A stretch of DNA of 64,000 bases from Brevibacillus composti (GTDB taxonomy: Bacteria > Bacillota > Bacilli > Brevibacillales > Brevibacillaceae), in contig NZ_CP066308.1 of assembly GCF_016406105.1 (NCBI RefSeq), forward strand, positions 3,858,001 through 3,922,000, in the 5' to 3' direction. The notes beneath the pieces were generated by a model. That model had not been told where the DNA came from, ran no database searches, and saw only the letters and a list, made by a program, of their open reading frames with translations. Of this stretch, positions 1-7,015 are shown piece by piece. Made by a program: the position numbers and the translations under genes. The first letter of the stretch is position 1; the number at the start of each line of letters is the position of its first letter.

Positions 1-127
1 AGCAGGGACCCCTGCATAGACGATTCCATCGATAAGTTCTTCTTTTTGCAGTCCTAGTAAATTACATGGTCATGGTACAAGCATCTAGCTTCACGCCTTG
101 CTCTTGATCCTTGTATTCTGCCTTGTA
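1..127 (-). pseudogene. DsrE-family remnant, 5'-truncated and frameshifted
   Basis: Read on the minus strand from about 127, one frame gives ...EQGVKLDACTMTM and then stops at TAA. The next frame resumes at once with NLLGLQKEELIDGIVYAG and runs out of the window. Together they match the C-terminal half of the DsrE protein encoded at 1899-2297 (GVRMIACQMT...GLDKEDFIDGIELGG), including the conserved cysteine. A single extra T in ATG-T-AAT explains the break. The 5' half is missing: the fragment begins just after the terminator that follows tusA. It is a second, decayed DsrE paralogue of this operon; a sequencing error at the frameshift cannot be excluded, but the 5' truncation is independent of it. 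Confidence 0.6.
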
Positions 128-154
128 AAAATCGGGTGGTGCAAGCCACCCGAT
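127..154 (-). terminator. Rho-independent terminator after tusA
   Basis: A 9-bp perfect stem (ATCGGGTGG / CCACCCGAT) with a 6-nt loop is followed on the minus strand by a run of T. It closes the sulfur operon directly after the TusA gene and before the DsrE remnant. Confidence 0.8.
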
Positions 155-166
155 CCGTCAGTGACA

Positions 167-391
167 TTACCCTTTCTTCACAAGGAACGTAAATACGCCG
201 TTCTCTTCCTTCACATCAACCAGTTCATGATTCGTTTGATTCACCCACGCTTGGAAGTCGTTTATAGAGCCCTTATCGGTAGTTTGCAGCTCCATGATTT
301 GACCTGTCTGAATCGAGTCGATTCCTCTCTTTGCTTTCACAATCGGCATTGGGCATGATAGCCCCTTTGCGTCAATCACGATATCGGCCAT
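167..391 (-). CDS. TusA-family sulfur carrier protein
   Basis: A 74-residue TusA/SirA-like protein. Family members carry sulfur as a persulfide on one cysteine and pass it between sulfurtransferases in the cytoplasm. The N-terminal GLSCPMPIVKAK motif, with the persulfide cysteine at about residue 13, is present, followed by the usual beta-alpha-beta-alpha-beta length. The ATG at 391 is chosen because a strong GAGGGGGAG ribosome site lies about 8 bases upstream; an 11-residue longer reading frame exists but has no such site. It was the last intact gene of the sulfur operon (compare YrkI of B. subtilis). The IS4-family element ending about 30 bases upstream now separates it from dsrE, so its expression may depend on read-through from that element. 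Confidence 0.9.
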   Translation of the reverse strand: MADIVIDAKGLSCPMPIVKAKRGIDSIQTGQIMELQTTDKGSINDFQAWVNQTNHELVDVKEENGVFTFLVKKG

Positions 392-420
392 TTCGTTCTC
401 CCCCTCTTTTGTATTAGAAA

Positions 421-1898
421 TCAATAGCGTTGCATAAACATTGCTTTTCTATCGTTTATAGAATTTTCTGAAAACGGACCTGCCGCCGTATAGGCTAAAA
501 AGTTAAGGGGGCTATGCATGCAAGGCAGTCATTGTCCATTTGGTAATATATAGGATTTCAAGGTGCTGATTACCTTTTCTTGCTTTGCGTTGCCTTAGCT
601 CTTCACGACCTTCTGCCGACCTTTCGAAGTGCGTGCTGGTTTTCGAAATACAGCCGCTTTAAAAACTTCCCACGACTTGGTGAGATTCGATTTTAGTAGT
701 CGGCTTAGATCAAGCAGCGACTTAGTTGTCGAGAGCTCCAGTTTCATCAGGAGCAGAAGGCAGTAACTAATCAGGCAAATCAGGATCTGGTTCCATACGG
801 CGTTTTCATCTTCACCGTAGAATCGCGTCAACTTCAGATGCTGCTTCAACCATCGGAAGAAGGTTTCAATCTTCCAGCGATTGCGGTACAAGTCGCCGAT
901 TTCTTCAGCGGTCAGATCGAATCGGTTCGTTATGATTCGGATGGGATTTCCTTTTAAATCGACGGTTTCGATGAGGCGAAGAACATGCTTCATCTGTTTG
1001 GCCCCTTTGCCGATCTTCACCATGCGATCCCGAGTCATGACCGAGCCTTCCGCTGTTGGAAATTCATCCATCACTTCGACAATAGCATTGTCTTTCAACC
1101 GAGTAACGAAGAAGACTCCATCCCAGCAGTACTGGTCGTATTTCTCGTAGTCCACGTAGCCGCGGTCAAATACATAAGTAGCGCCGGTTTCATCGATGAG
1201 CGCATCCATTTGGGTGCGATCTGACGGCTTGGCCGGAGTGAGCACGGCCTTCTCCGGATAGACCGTATCCGGATCACAGAAGGTCACGCGTAAGTGGAGT
1301 TTCACGCCGGCTTTCGTTTTCCGGTACGTTGCCCACTTGTACTTGCTAAGACACAGACTCATGGTCGTGGAATCCAGCAGTTTAACCGTACCGACTCGCC
1401 CAGCGGCAGGCGTGCGAATGCGAGTGACCTGAGCGACCAGATCGACAAATAGCTGCTGTAAAAGTTCCGGCGACAGCTTGTTGTTCTTCCTGGAAAGCTG
1501 CGAAATACTGATGGAGGTGATGCCGAGTTCTTTCTGGAAGGCTTCGTTATTCTCAATTTCGGTGACAATGTCCCGCAAAGCCTTGCGCTGATTCAGCTGA
1601 GCGTCCATGAAGATGAGAAGGTACGCTAGAGTGGTAAGCTTCTTCACATACTTGTCTTCGCCGGTTTCTGTGGTCCAGTCGGAAATTATTTTTGCATTTA
1701 AGGGTGCAACCCATTTACCAAATGACGAAAGTAGTGTATCCTTGTCCATGCGTGATCTCCTATGATTAGGGATTTGGACAGGACTACCTGCTACCCTAAT
1801 TATGGAGATTTTTTCTTGCAATGGACGTCTTTAATTTAACATTTTTAGCACAATTTAGAATAACAGAGAAGGGTTCGAATTTAATGCAACGCTATTGA
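421..1898 (-). mobile_element. IS4-family insertion sequence with 7-bp target duplication
   Basis: The element has terminal inverted repeats TCAATAGCGTTGCA (left, 421) and TGCAACGCTATTGA (right, ending 1898). The 7-bp direct repeat TTAGAAA flanks it at 414-420 and 1899-1905. It carries one transposase gene. The intact target duplication indicates simple, probably recent transposition. The right-hand duplication supplies the stop codon of the dsrE gene. Confidence 0.9.
595..1749 (-). CDS. IS4-family transposase
   Basis: A DDE transposase of 384 residues. Visible motifs are LLDSTTMSL (first Asp), VFDRGYVDYEKY (second Asp) and, near the C terminus, the Y-x2-R-x3-E-x6-K signature of IS4-type enzymes in YRNRWKIETFFRWLKQHLK (catalytic Glu). 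The ATG at 1749 is preferred over a 24-residue longer frame because AGGAGAT lies 7 bases upstream. No frameshift or internal stop is seen, so the element could be active. Confidence 0.92.
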   Translation of the reverse strand: MDKDTLLSSFGKWVAPLNAKIISDWTTETGEDKYVKKLTTLAYLLIFMDAQLNQRKALRDIVTEIENNEAFQKELGITSISISQLSRKNNKLSPELLQQLFVDLVAQVTRIRTPAAGRVGTVKLLDSTTMSLCLSKYKWATYRKTKAGVKLHLRVTFCDPDTVYPEKAVLTPAKPSDRTQMDALIDETGATYVFDRGYVDYEKYDQYCWDGVFFVTRLKDNAIVEVMDEFPTAEGSVMTRDRMVKIGKGAKQMKHVLRLIETVDLKGNPIRIITNRFDLTAEEIGDLYRNRWKIETFFRWLKQHLKLTRFYGEDENAVWNQILICLISYCLLLLMKLELSTTKSLLDLSRLLKSNLTKSWEVFKAAVFRKPARTSKGRQKVVKS

Positions 1899-2297
1899 TT
1901 AGAAATGTAATGTGACTTGCGCATCAAAGGCATAATCGAGATAAGCCGCCGCTCCTCCAAGTTCAATGCCATCGATGAAATCTTCCTTGTCGAGTCCCAT
2001 GACATCAACCGTCATCTGGCAAGCGATCATGCGCACGCCGGATTCCTTTGCAATCTCAAGCAGTTGGCCGATGGTCGGAACATTCGCCTTCTTAAAGCCC
2101 TCCGTTAAACCCGCATTTTCCGGCTTAAGTTGAAGCATCTGCTCTGAATTCTTATGAATGATCGACAAACCTTCAAAGGTGAAGAAAATCCCTACTTCTG
2201 CGTCTAATGCTGCTGCGGCTGTTGCGATGTTCAACACCTTATACGCGGTTTCCAAACCTGCGGACGATGCAATAATTGCCACTCTTTTGTTTGCCAT
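1899..2297 (-). CDS. DsrE/DsrF-like family protein
   Basis: A 132-residue DsrE-fold protein, YrkE-like. The family relays sulfane sulfur, often together with TusA and rhodanese proteins. The N terminus (KRVAIIASSAGLETAY) gives the first beta strand and loop. The likely sulfur-binding cysteine is about residue 93 in MIACQMTVDVMG, followed by the GLDKEDFIDGIELGG segment common to this subgroup. It lies 31 bases downstream of the TusA-rhodanese gene and formerly about 28 bases upstream of tusA. Its TAA stop (1899-1901) is part of the target duplication made by the IS4-family insertion, so the protein is intact although the operon is split. Confidence 0.9.
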   Translation of the reverse strand: MANKRVAIIASSAGLETAYKVLNIATAAAALDAEVGIFFTFEGLSIIHKNSEQMLQLKPENAGLTEGFKKANVPTIGQLLEIAKESGVRMIACQMTVDVMGLDKEDFIDGIELGGAAAYLDYAFDAQVTLHF

Positions 2298-2328
2298 GTT
2301 TTGTTGGCCTCCTTATAGGTATATAAAT

Positions 2329-2907
2329 TTACTCGTCTCGTTCTGTCGCGCCTTGCCACCCGGACATACCGGGAACTACGTTCTTTACCTTGGAAAACCC
2401 GCGTTCTGAAAGCAATTGGCATGCCATATCACTTCGGGTACCCGTTCTGCAGACAACATAGTATTCTTGATCGGGCTGCAGCTGCTTTAGCTTCTCCTCC
2501 AGCTCTCCCATTGGTACGGAGATCGCTCCAGGAATCCGCTCAAAGCTGTATTCCGCAGGCTCCCGCACATCCAGTACGTTGATCTTCTCCCCGGAAGCAA
2601 GTTTATCTGCCAATTCCTCATTACTTACAACATGCGGGTACTTTGTTTCGCGTTTCGTCTCATGCTCCGACGCTTTCCTTAGGAAGTGACGGAACACTCC
2701 GTCCTCCTCCTTCAACCCGATATACTGGTGGCCTGTGCGGTTCGCCCAGCTTTGCAGATCGGCTACGGAGCCTTTGTCCGTGGCGCGTACCTCCAACACT
2801 TCACCAGACTGAATTTCTTCCATGGCTTTCTTGGTTTTCACGACAGGCATCGGGCAAGCCAAGCCTTCACAATCGACAACACGATTCGTTTGGATTACGG
2901 CTGTCAT
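2329..2907 (-). CDS. TusA-rhodanese fusion sulfurtransferase
   Basis: A two-domain protein of 192 residues, like B. subtilis YrkF. Residues 8-78 are a TusA domain with the persulfide cysteine at about 18 (GLACPMPVVKTK). Residues 92-190 are a rhodanese domain with the active-site cysteine at about 153 in the loop CRTGTRS. The fusion would let a persulfide pass directly between domains. It sits in a one-direction operon with the TauE exporter upstream and DsrE downstream. Established for the families: rhodaneses form a cysteine persulfide and TusA accepts it. Inferred: a role in sulfide or polysulfide detoxification, from the neighbours. Confidence 0.93.
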   Translation of the reverse strand: MTAVIQTNRVVDCEGLACPMPVVKTKKAMEEIQSGEVLEVRATDKGSVADLQSWANRTGHQYIGLKEEDGVFRHFLRKASEHETKRETKYPHVVSNEELADKLASGEKINVLDVREPAEYSFERIPGAISVPMGELEEKLKQLQPDQEYYVVCRTGTRSDMACQLLSERGFSKVKNVVPGMSGWQGATERDE

Positions 2908-3026
2908 TCTACATACCTCCCAACCTTAGTCATGTGAAACATCCCCGTCCCACTCCAACAACCGACGTTTTACTTCATGAGGAAGAATATCCTTTGAAGA
3001 TTTGCCTGCCAGATGATTCACCTTCC

Positions 3027-3812
3027 TTACATCAAGATATCAAACCAAATTTTAACAACGGTAGCTGTAATCAGCCCTGCAAGGATCCATTGAAGTACTT
3101 TCACATTCATCGTCTTCCCTGCTTTTGCACCCAGGGGTGAAGCAATAATGCTGGCCACTACCATGACGATCGACGGGATCCAAAGCAGATGTCCACCCAT
3201 CACCTTCCCGACCGTCGTCCCGATGGAGGAAATGAAGGTGATGGCCAGGGAAGAAGCAATTGCTATCCTTGTCGGGATCTTGAGCAGTACGAGCATAATC
3301 GGCACCGTGATAAAGGCTCCGGCTGCACCGACAATTCCTGACAAAATTCCAACGAGTCCCGCAGAGACGGATGCCAATCCCTTATTGAACTGCAAATTCG
3401 ACAGGTCCGTGGCATCGTCGCCTTTCTTCGGCATAAACATCATCATCGCGGCAATCAACGCAAGCACGGCATAGGTCAAGTTAATCGCGCTGTCTGGGAG
3501 AAACTTGGAGCCGTAACCTCCAAGAAAACTTCCGATAATAATGGGAATGCCCATGTAAAACACAAGATTTTTATTGATAAAATTCCCTTTCCGGTAAGCG
3601 AAGATGCCGGCTAGCGTTGCGAAGAACACCTGAACCGCGCTCACCGCCGCAACTTCCTGTGCCGTAAAAGCAACGAAGCCAAGCGCAGGCGGAATGTACA
3701 TCAGCATCGGGTATTTGATGATGGATCCGCCAATCCCGACCATTCCGGAAATGAAGGACCCAACGAAGCCTATTGCAAACAAAGTGAGAATCCACACTAC
3801 ATCGAGTTCCAT
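3027..3812 (-). CDS. TauE/SafE-family sulfite exporter-like permease
   Basis: An integral membrane protein of 261 residues with about eight hydrophobic segments and the TauE/SafE repeat features (GFVGSFISGMVGIGGS near the N terminus and GILSGIVGAAGAFITVP in the second half). The family exports sulfite or related anions across the cytoplasmic membrane. The ATG at 3812 is chosen: GAAGGA lies 7-8 bases upstream, whereas the longer frame would need a TTG at 3830. It resembles YrkJ of the yrk set. Its upstream gap of 94 bases contains a CstR-like palindrome, so it may have its own promoter as well as operon read-through. Confidence 0.9.
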   Translation of the reverse strand: MELDVVWILTLFAIGFVGSFISGMVGIGGSIIKYPMLMYIPPALGFVAFTAQEVAAVSAVQVFFATLAGIFAYRKGNFINKNLVFYMGIPIIIGSFLGGYGSKFLPDSAINLTYAVLALIAAMMMFMPKKGDDATDLSNLQFNKGLASVSAGLVGILSGIVGAAGAFITVPIMLVLLKIPTRIAIASSLAITFISSIGTTVGKVMGGHLLWIPSIVMVVASIIASPLGAKAGKTMNVKVLQWILAGLITATVVKIWFDILM

Positions 3813-3838
3813 TGAAAGTCCTTCTTTCAATATTTCAT

Positions 3839-3854
3839 ATACTGGTATGGGTAT
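3839..3854. promoter_or_regulatory. Degenerate CstR/CsoR-like operator
   Basis: ATACTGGTATGGGTAT (plus strand) has the ATAC...GTAT ends and G-rich centre of the stronger sites at 5117 and 5151. It lies just upstream of the TauE gene start. Assignment rests only on resemblance to CsoR/CstR-family operators. Confidence 0.35.
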
Positions 3855-3906
3855 ATATTGTGGCTATCTGTGTTGTCAATTTCCTTCTGGGAAGTGTAAC
3901 CACTTC

Positions 3907-5052
3907 TTATTTGTCGTGAACTGCGCAACGATTCGGTCCCAGCTCCATCTCACGTTGCTCTTCCTCATTCGGCGTCATTTTGCCCATGTTCGTTTGGCGG
4001 ATTTCCTGATAAGCGTTCGGCTGCGGCGGAAGATGCTCCGTGACCATCACTCTGAATTCTTGATCGTCTTGAATGTTCAGCCCTGGGTTGGAACGGTACA
4101 AATCGCCCAATCTTGCGGACACCTTCCCGCCTTCCCCAAGCTCCGTCACTTGGCCGAAATGCGCTGGGAGAACAATCAGATCCTCAGACAGATTCTTGTA
4201 CGTTTGATACAGCGTTTTCCGCAGATCGCTGACCCAATCCTCCGCTTTCCCCGCAAGATCGGGTCGGCCGATCGAAGCAACAAACAAGATGTCTCCGGTA
4301 AGCAAGTACTGATCATCCACAAGAAAGGATGTGCTGCCGACCGTGTGCCCCGGGGAATAGAGGGCTTTCATTCTGATTTCCGTGTTCCCAACGGTAATTA
4401 CGTCCCCGTCCTCAAGCGGTTCATATGGGAAGGTCACCTCTGTCGCATCCTTCGGCGGCAGCCAGTACTTGGCATTCATTTTCTCGGCTAACCGTCTTCC
4501 TCCGGAAATATGGTCTGCGTGCAGGTGTGTATCAAGCGTATGCTTGATTTGAACGCCGTGCTCCTTAGCAAACTGCTCGAATACATCGGTCATCCGTACG
4601 GCATCAATCACGGCTGCGTCTTTGCCGGAGATCACCATGTAAGACAAACAGCCTTTCCCGATTCGGACGAATTGATACAGCTCTCCGCCGTTTTTCAAAT
4701 CGCCCACCTTAACAGGCTCCAAATATTCGCTCCAAGCCTTCATGCCGCCCTCTAAGTAGTAGATGTTTGTTCTGCCGGCTTCGACCAGCTGCTCAGCCAC
4801 AAACTTAGAAGAGCCCTCTTTCGCGCAAACCACCAAGATGTCTTTCCCGTTTGGGATTTTATCCAGTGCAGGATCCACCCCATCCAGCAGATCAAAGTAA
4901 GGGATGTTGATGATATCAATCTTCCCGCCTTCAATTCTCCAATTGTCATACTCCGATGTATTGCGAACGTCGAGTATGAACAACTCTTCGTTCTTCAGCA
5001 GCTTCTTTGTCAGCTGTTCCGAAGTCATCGCCTTCATTGTGGCAGTAACCAT
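3907..5052 (-). CDS. Rhodanese-metallo-beta-lactamase fusion (persulfide dioxygenase-like)
   Basis: A 381-residue two-domain protein. Residues 5-115 are a rhodanese domain with the active-site cysteine at about 76 (VVCAKEGSS). Residues 125-370 are a metallo-beta-lactamase-fold domain with the metal motif THLHADH at 175-181, a second histidine in SPGHTVGS and LTGDILF further on. Related ETHE1/CstB/YrkH enzymes oxidise glutathione or low-molecular-weight persulfides to sulfite, which fits the TauE exporter encoded next. The rhodanese domain precedes the lactamase domain, the reverse of the arrangement known for CstB. The ATG at 5052 has GGAGGAGG upstream. It is the first gene of the operon, behind two CstR-like operators. 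Confidence 0.9.
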   Translation of the reverse strand: MVTATMKAMTSEQLTKKLLKNEELFILDVRNTSEYDNWRIEGGKIDIINIPYFDLLDGVDPALDKIPNGKDILVVCAKEGSSKFVAEQLVEAGRTNIYYLEGGMKAWSEYLEPVKVGDLKNGGELYQFVRIGKGCLSYMVISGKDAAVIDAVRMTDVFEQFAKEHGVQIKHTLDTHLHADHISGGRRLAEKMNAKYWLPPKDATEVTFPYEPLEDGDVITVGNTEIRMKALYSPGHTVGSTSFLVDDQYLLTGDILFVASIGRPDLAGKAEDWVSDLRKTLYQTYKNLSEDLIVLPAHFGQVTELGEGGKVSARLGDLYRSNPGLNIQDDQEFRVMVTEHLPPQPNAYQEIRQTNMGKMTPNEEEQREMELGPNRCAVHDK

Positions 5053-5116
5053 TTTTACTGACCTCCTCCATGTTTGGTTTTATTATGTTCTTTTTGGTGT
5101 TGATAACCCCAAACAA

Positions 5117-5132
5117 ATACGTATGGGGGTAT
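5117..5132. promoter_or_regulatory. CstR/CsoR-like operator A
   Basis: ATACGTATGGGGGTAT, an imperfect ATAC-G-run-GTAT palindrome 65 bases upstream of the rhodanese-lactamase start. It resembles operators of the persulfide-sensing repressor CstR and relatives. No repressor gene is present in the window. Confidence 0.5.
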
Positions 5133-5150
5133 ATATGACTCCAAAAATTA

Positions 5151-5166
5151 ATACCCATGGGGGTAT
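5151..5166. promoter_or_regulatory. CstR/CsoR-like operator B
   Basis: ATACCCATGGGGGTAT, the better of the two palindromes, 34 bases from operator A (centre to centre), that is about three helical turns. Paired sites upstream of a sulfur-oxidation operon fit repression released by persulfide. Confidence 0.55.
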
Positions 5167-5536
5167 GTGTATATACTACTTGATCTTTACGAATGTGTCA
5201 ACCATCACAACGACATAGATCATGGGAATTAAACTGGTAGTGTTTCAAGAATGGCTAACTCTATTCTGCAAAGAAGAAACCACCCGGATGAGGTGGTTTT
5301 CTTGCATTATGGCACTTTCGATGATCGACCGGCGACAATTGCTTGTACATAATAATTTCCCACTTATAAAATAAAAAGTCACCCGTAGGCGACTTTTATT
5401 TTCTGTTATGCATGCATTTATAGTGAAAAAATCAGAGGTCTTCATCGAAATTATTCATGCATAAGTTTGCCACAGCGGGAAAGTTTTGATCAACACACAA
5501 TAAAAAGCCGCCATGAAGGCGGCTAATCTTATGTAT
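5167..5536. other. Gene-free stretch with three stacked hairpin terminators
   Basis: No credible gene lies here. Three terminator hairpins occur in series: 5277-5303 (AAACCACC/GGTGGTTT, then TTCTT on the plus strand), 5374-5403 (AAAAGTC/GACTTTT, then ATTTT) and 5501-5525. The first resembles the terminator beside the intact ssrA (34090) and the second the hairpin beside ssrA copy 2 (13447), so this looks like layered remnants of ssrA 3' flanks. Confidence 0.5.
5501..5525 (-). terminator. Terminator downstream of tmRNA fragment 1
   Basis: Minus-strand AGCCGCC/GGCGGCT stem with a 5-nt loop followed by TTTTTATT. It sits 12 bases past the CCA end of the tmRNA 3' fragment, as a genuine ssrA terminator would. 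Confidence 0.7.
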
Positions 5537-5734
5537 TGGTGGAGGCAGGGGGATTCGAACCCCCGTCCGACCTTAGTGCCCCGCAGGGGTAAAACAGCGA
5601 TACATAAGCATCTCCGAGCGCAGTCACTCATTTACGTTTCACCTTGCGCGTGATTGCCTGCACTCGCACAGACGACCCCTTTTGTCATCTACTCTGGAGA
5701 TAGCATGCGAATCAAATGGTAGGCTCCACGAATC
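5537..5734 (-). pseudogene. tmRNA (ssrA) 3' fragment, copy 1
   Basis: On the minus strand the 3' end carries the tRNA-like domain of tmRNA: the conserved block around GAGTGACTGCGCTCGGAG and ATGCTTATGTATCGCTGTTT, a T-arm (GGGGGTTCGAATCCCCC) and CCTCCACCA. This block of about 45 bases equals the intact ssrA at 34130. However, about 20 extra bases with a CCCCTGCGGGG hairpin lie between the block and the T-arm, and the sequence further 5' does not match. No tag-coding sequence is seen before the ilvC stop. It is best read as an attachment-site relic of island integration into ssrA, perhaps from a different tmRNA allele. Confidence 0.75.
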
Positions 5735-6721
5735 CTATTTTCCGATCCAACTCATCATGGCTCGCAGTTTTCCACCGATTTCTTCAATAGGGTGGTTCGC
5801 ATCCATTTGCTTCATTGCATGATAAAGAGGGCGACCGGCTTGATTTTCCAAAATCCACTTCTTGGCGAATTCCCCACGCTGAATTTCGGTTAATACTTGG
5901 CGCATTTCTTTTTTCGTATCCCCCGTAACGATGCGTGATCCCGTGACGTAATCTCCATATTCGGCTGTATCAGAAATAGAGTGACGCATACGGGATAAAC
6001 CGCCTTCATACATCAAGTCTACGATTAGCTTTAGCTCGTGCAGACATTCAAAGTAGGCGATCTCCGGACGATAGCCTGCTTCTACCAACGTCTCGAATCC
6101 TGCCTTTACCAATGCTGTCATGCCACCGCATAAAACAGCTTGCTCCCCAAACAGATCCGTTTCCGTCTCTTCACGAAAGCTTGTTTCGAATACCCCTGCG
6201 CGAGTACAACCAATTGCTTTTGCATAAGCGAGTGATATCTCCTTCGCTTGCCCTGTTGCATCTTGGTGAACGGCAAGCAATCCTGGAACTCCACCGCCTT
6301 GGGAGTACACCCGACGCACCAAATGACCTGGGCTTTTTGGTGCGACCATGGCTACATCAACCTCCTCCGGCGGTACGATTTGGCCAAAATGAATATTGAA
6401 GCCATGTGAAAACAATAACATTTGTCCAGCACGAAGCTCTGGTGCCACTTCTTCCCGGTATACCCGAGCCTGTTGTTCATCCGGAAGTAACATCTGCACG
6501 ACGTCAGAGCGGCGAACCGCTTCTTTTACGCTGACGACTTCAAAGCCGTCTTTTTCGGCTTGCTGCCAGGAGCGGCCAGTACGCAGCCCAATCAATACAG
6601 TGATACCAGAATCACGCAGGTTTTGTGCCTGAGCATGTCCCTGAGAGCCATAGCCTACCACCGCAACCACTTTATTTTTTAGAAGTTCCATGTTTACATC
6701 ATGGTCATAGTACAACTTCAT
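5735..6721 (-). CDS. ilvC: Ketol-acid reductoisomerase
   Basis: A 328-residue KARI, which converts acetolactate (or acetohydroxybutyrate) to the dihydroxy acid with NADPH and Mg2+ in valine, leucine and isoleucine synthesis. The Rossmann motif [21 protein letters not shown] lies at residues 18-38. The C-terminal knotted domain contains [13 protein letters not shown] and FECLHELK, with metal-binding acidic residues, and [17 protein letters not shown]. The length is typical of the short class I enzyme. It is the last gene of ilvB-ilvN-ilvC, 6 bases after ilvN, and abuts tmRNA fragment 1. The operon lies inside the ssrA-bounded region, so it may be an extra, horizontally acquired copy. Confidence 0.95.
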   Translation of the reverse strand: MKLYYDHDVNMELLKNKVVAVVGYGSQGHAQAQNLRDSGITVLIGLRTGRSWQQAEKDGFEVVSVKEAVRRSDVVQMLLPDEQQARVYREEVAPELRAGQMLLFSHGFNIHFGQIVPPEEVDVAMVAPKSPGHLVRRVYSQGGGVPGLLAVHQDATGQAKEISLAYAKAIGCTRAGVFETSFREETETDLFGEQAVLCGGMTALVKAGFETLVEAGYRPEIAYFECLHELKLIVDLMYEGGLSRMRHSISDTAEYGDYVTGSRIVTGDTKKEMRQVLTEIQRGEFAKKWILENQAGRPLYHAMKQMDANHPIEEIGGKLRAMMSWIGK

Positions 6722-6727
6722 TATCGC

Positions 6728-7015
6728 TCACTCTTTCGTTTGGTTGTTATTTTTAGAAGCAATGTTACGGTCCGAGCATTTAAAAACGTTGATCACGTCT
6801 ATTTGCTTTGCTAACTGCTTGATGAGCTGATCGATCATGCTGGAATCGCATTGGACGGTAATCCTTACGTTGGATAGATGCTGTTGATCTGCTCTATTTA
6901 TGGACATACGATCAATCCGAATTCCTCGACGAGAATATACACCAAGGATTCGAATAAAAGTTGCCGGGTGATTGACCACCATCATTTGGATCGTTTGTTC
7001 GTTCACTCTTCCCAC
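6728..7015 (-). CDS. ilvN: Acetolactate synthase small (regulatory) subunit, short form
   Basis: A 95-residue ACT-domain protein (QMMVVNHPATFIRILGVYSRRGIRIDRMS), the regulatory subunit that gives feedback control to the IlvB catalytic chain. Typical bacterial IlvN proteins are about 160-175 residues with ACT plus a second domain. This one has only a single ACT domain, like IlvM-type short subunits. It overlaps ilvB by 13 bases, so translation is probably coupled. The short form suggests altered or weaker valine inhibition, but this is inference. Confidence 0.88.
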   Translation of the reverse strand: MGRVNEQTIQMMVVNHPATFIRILGVYSRRGIRIDRMSINRADQQHLSNVRITVQCDSSMIDQLIKQLAKQIDVINVFKCSDRNIASKNNNQTKE

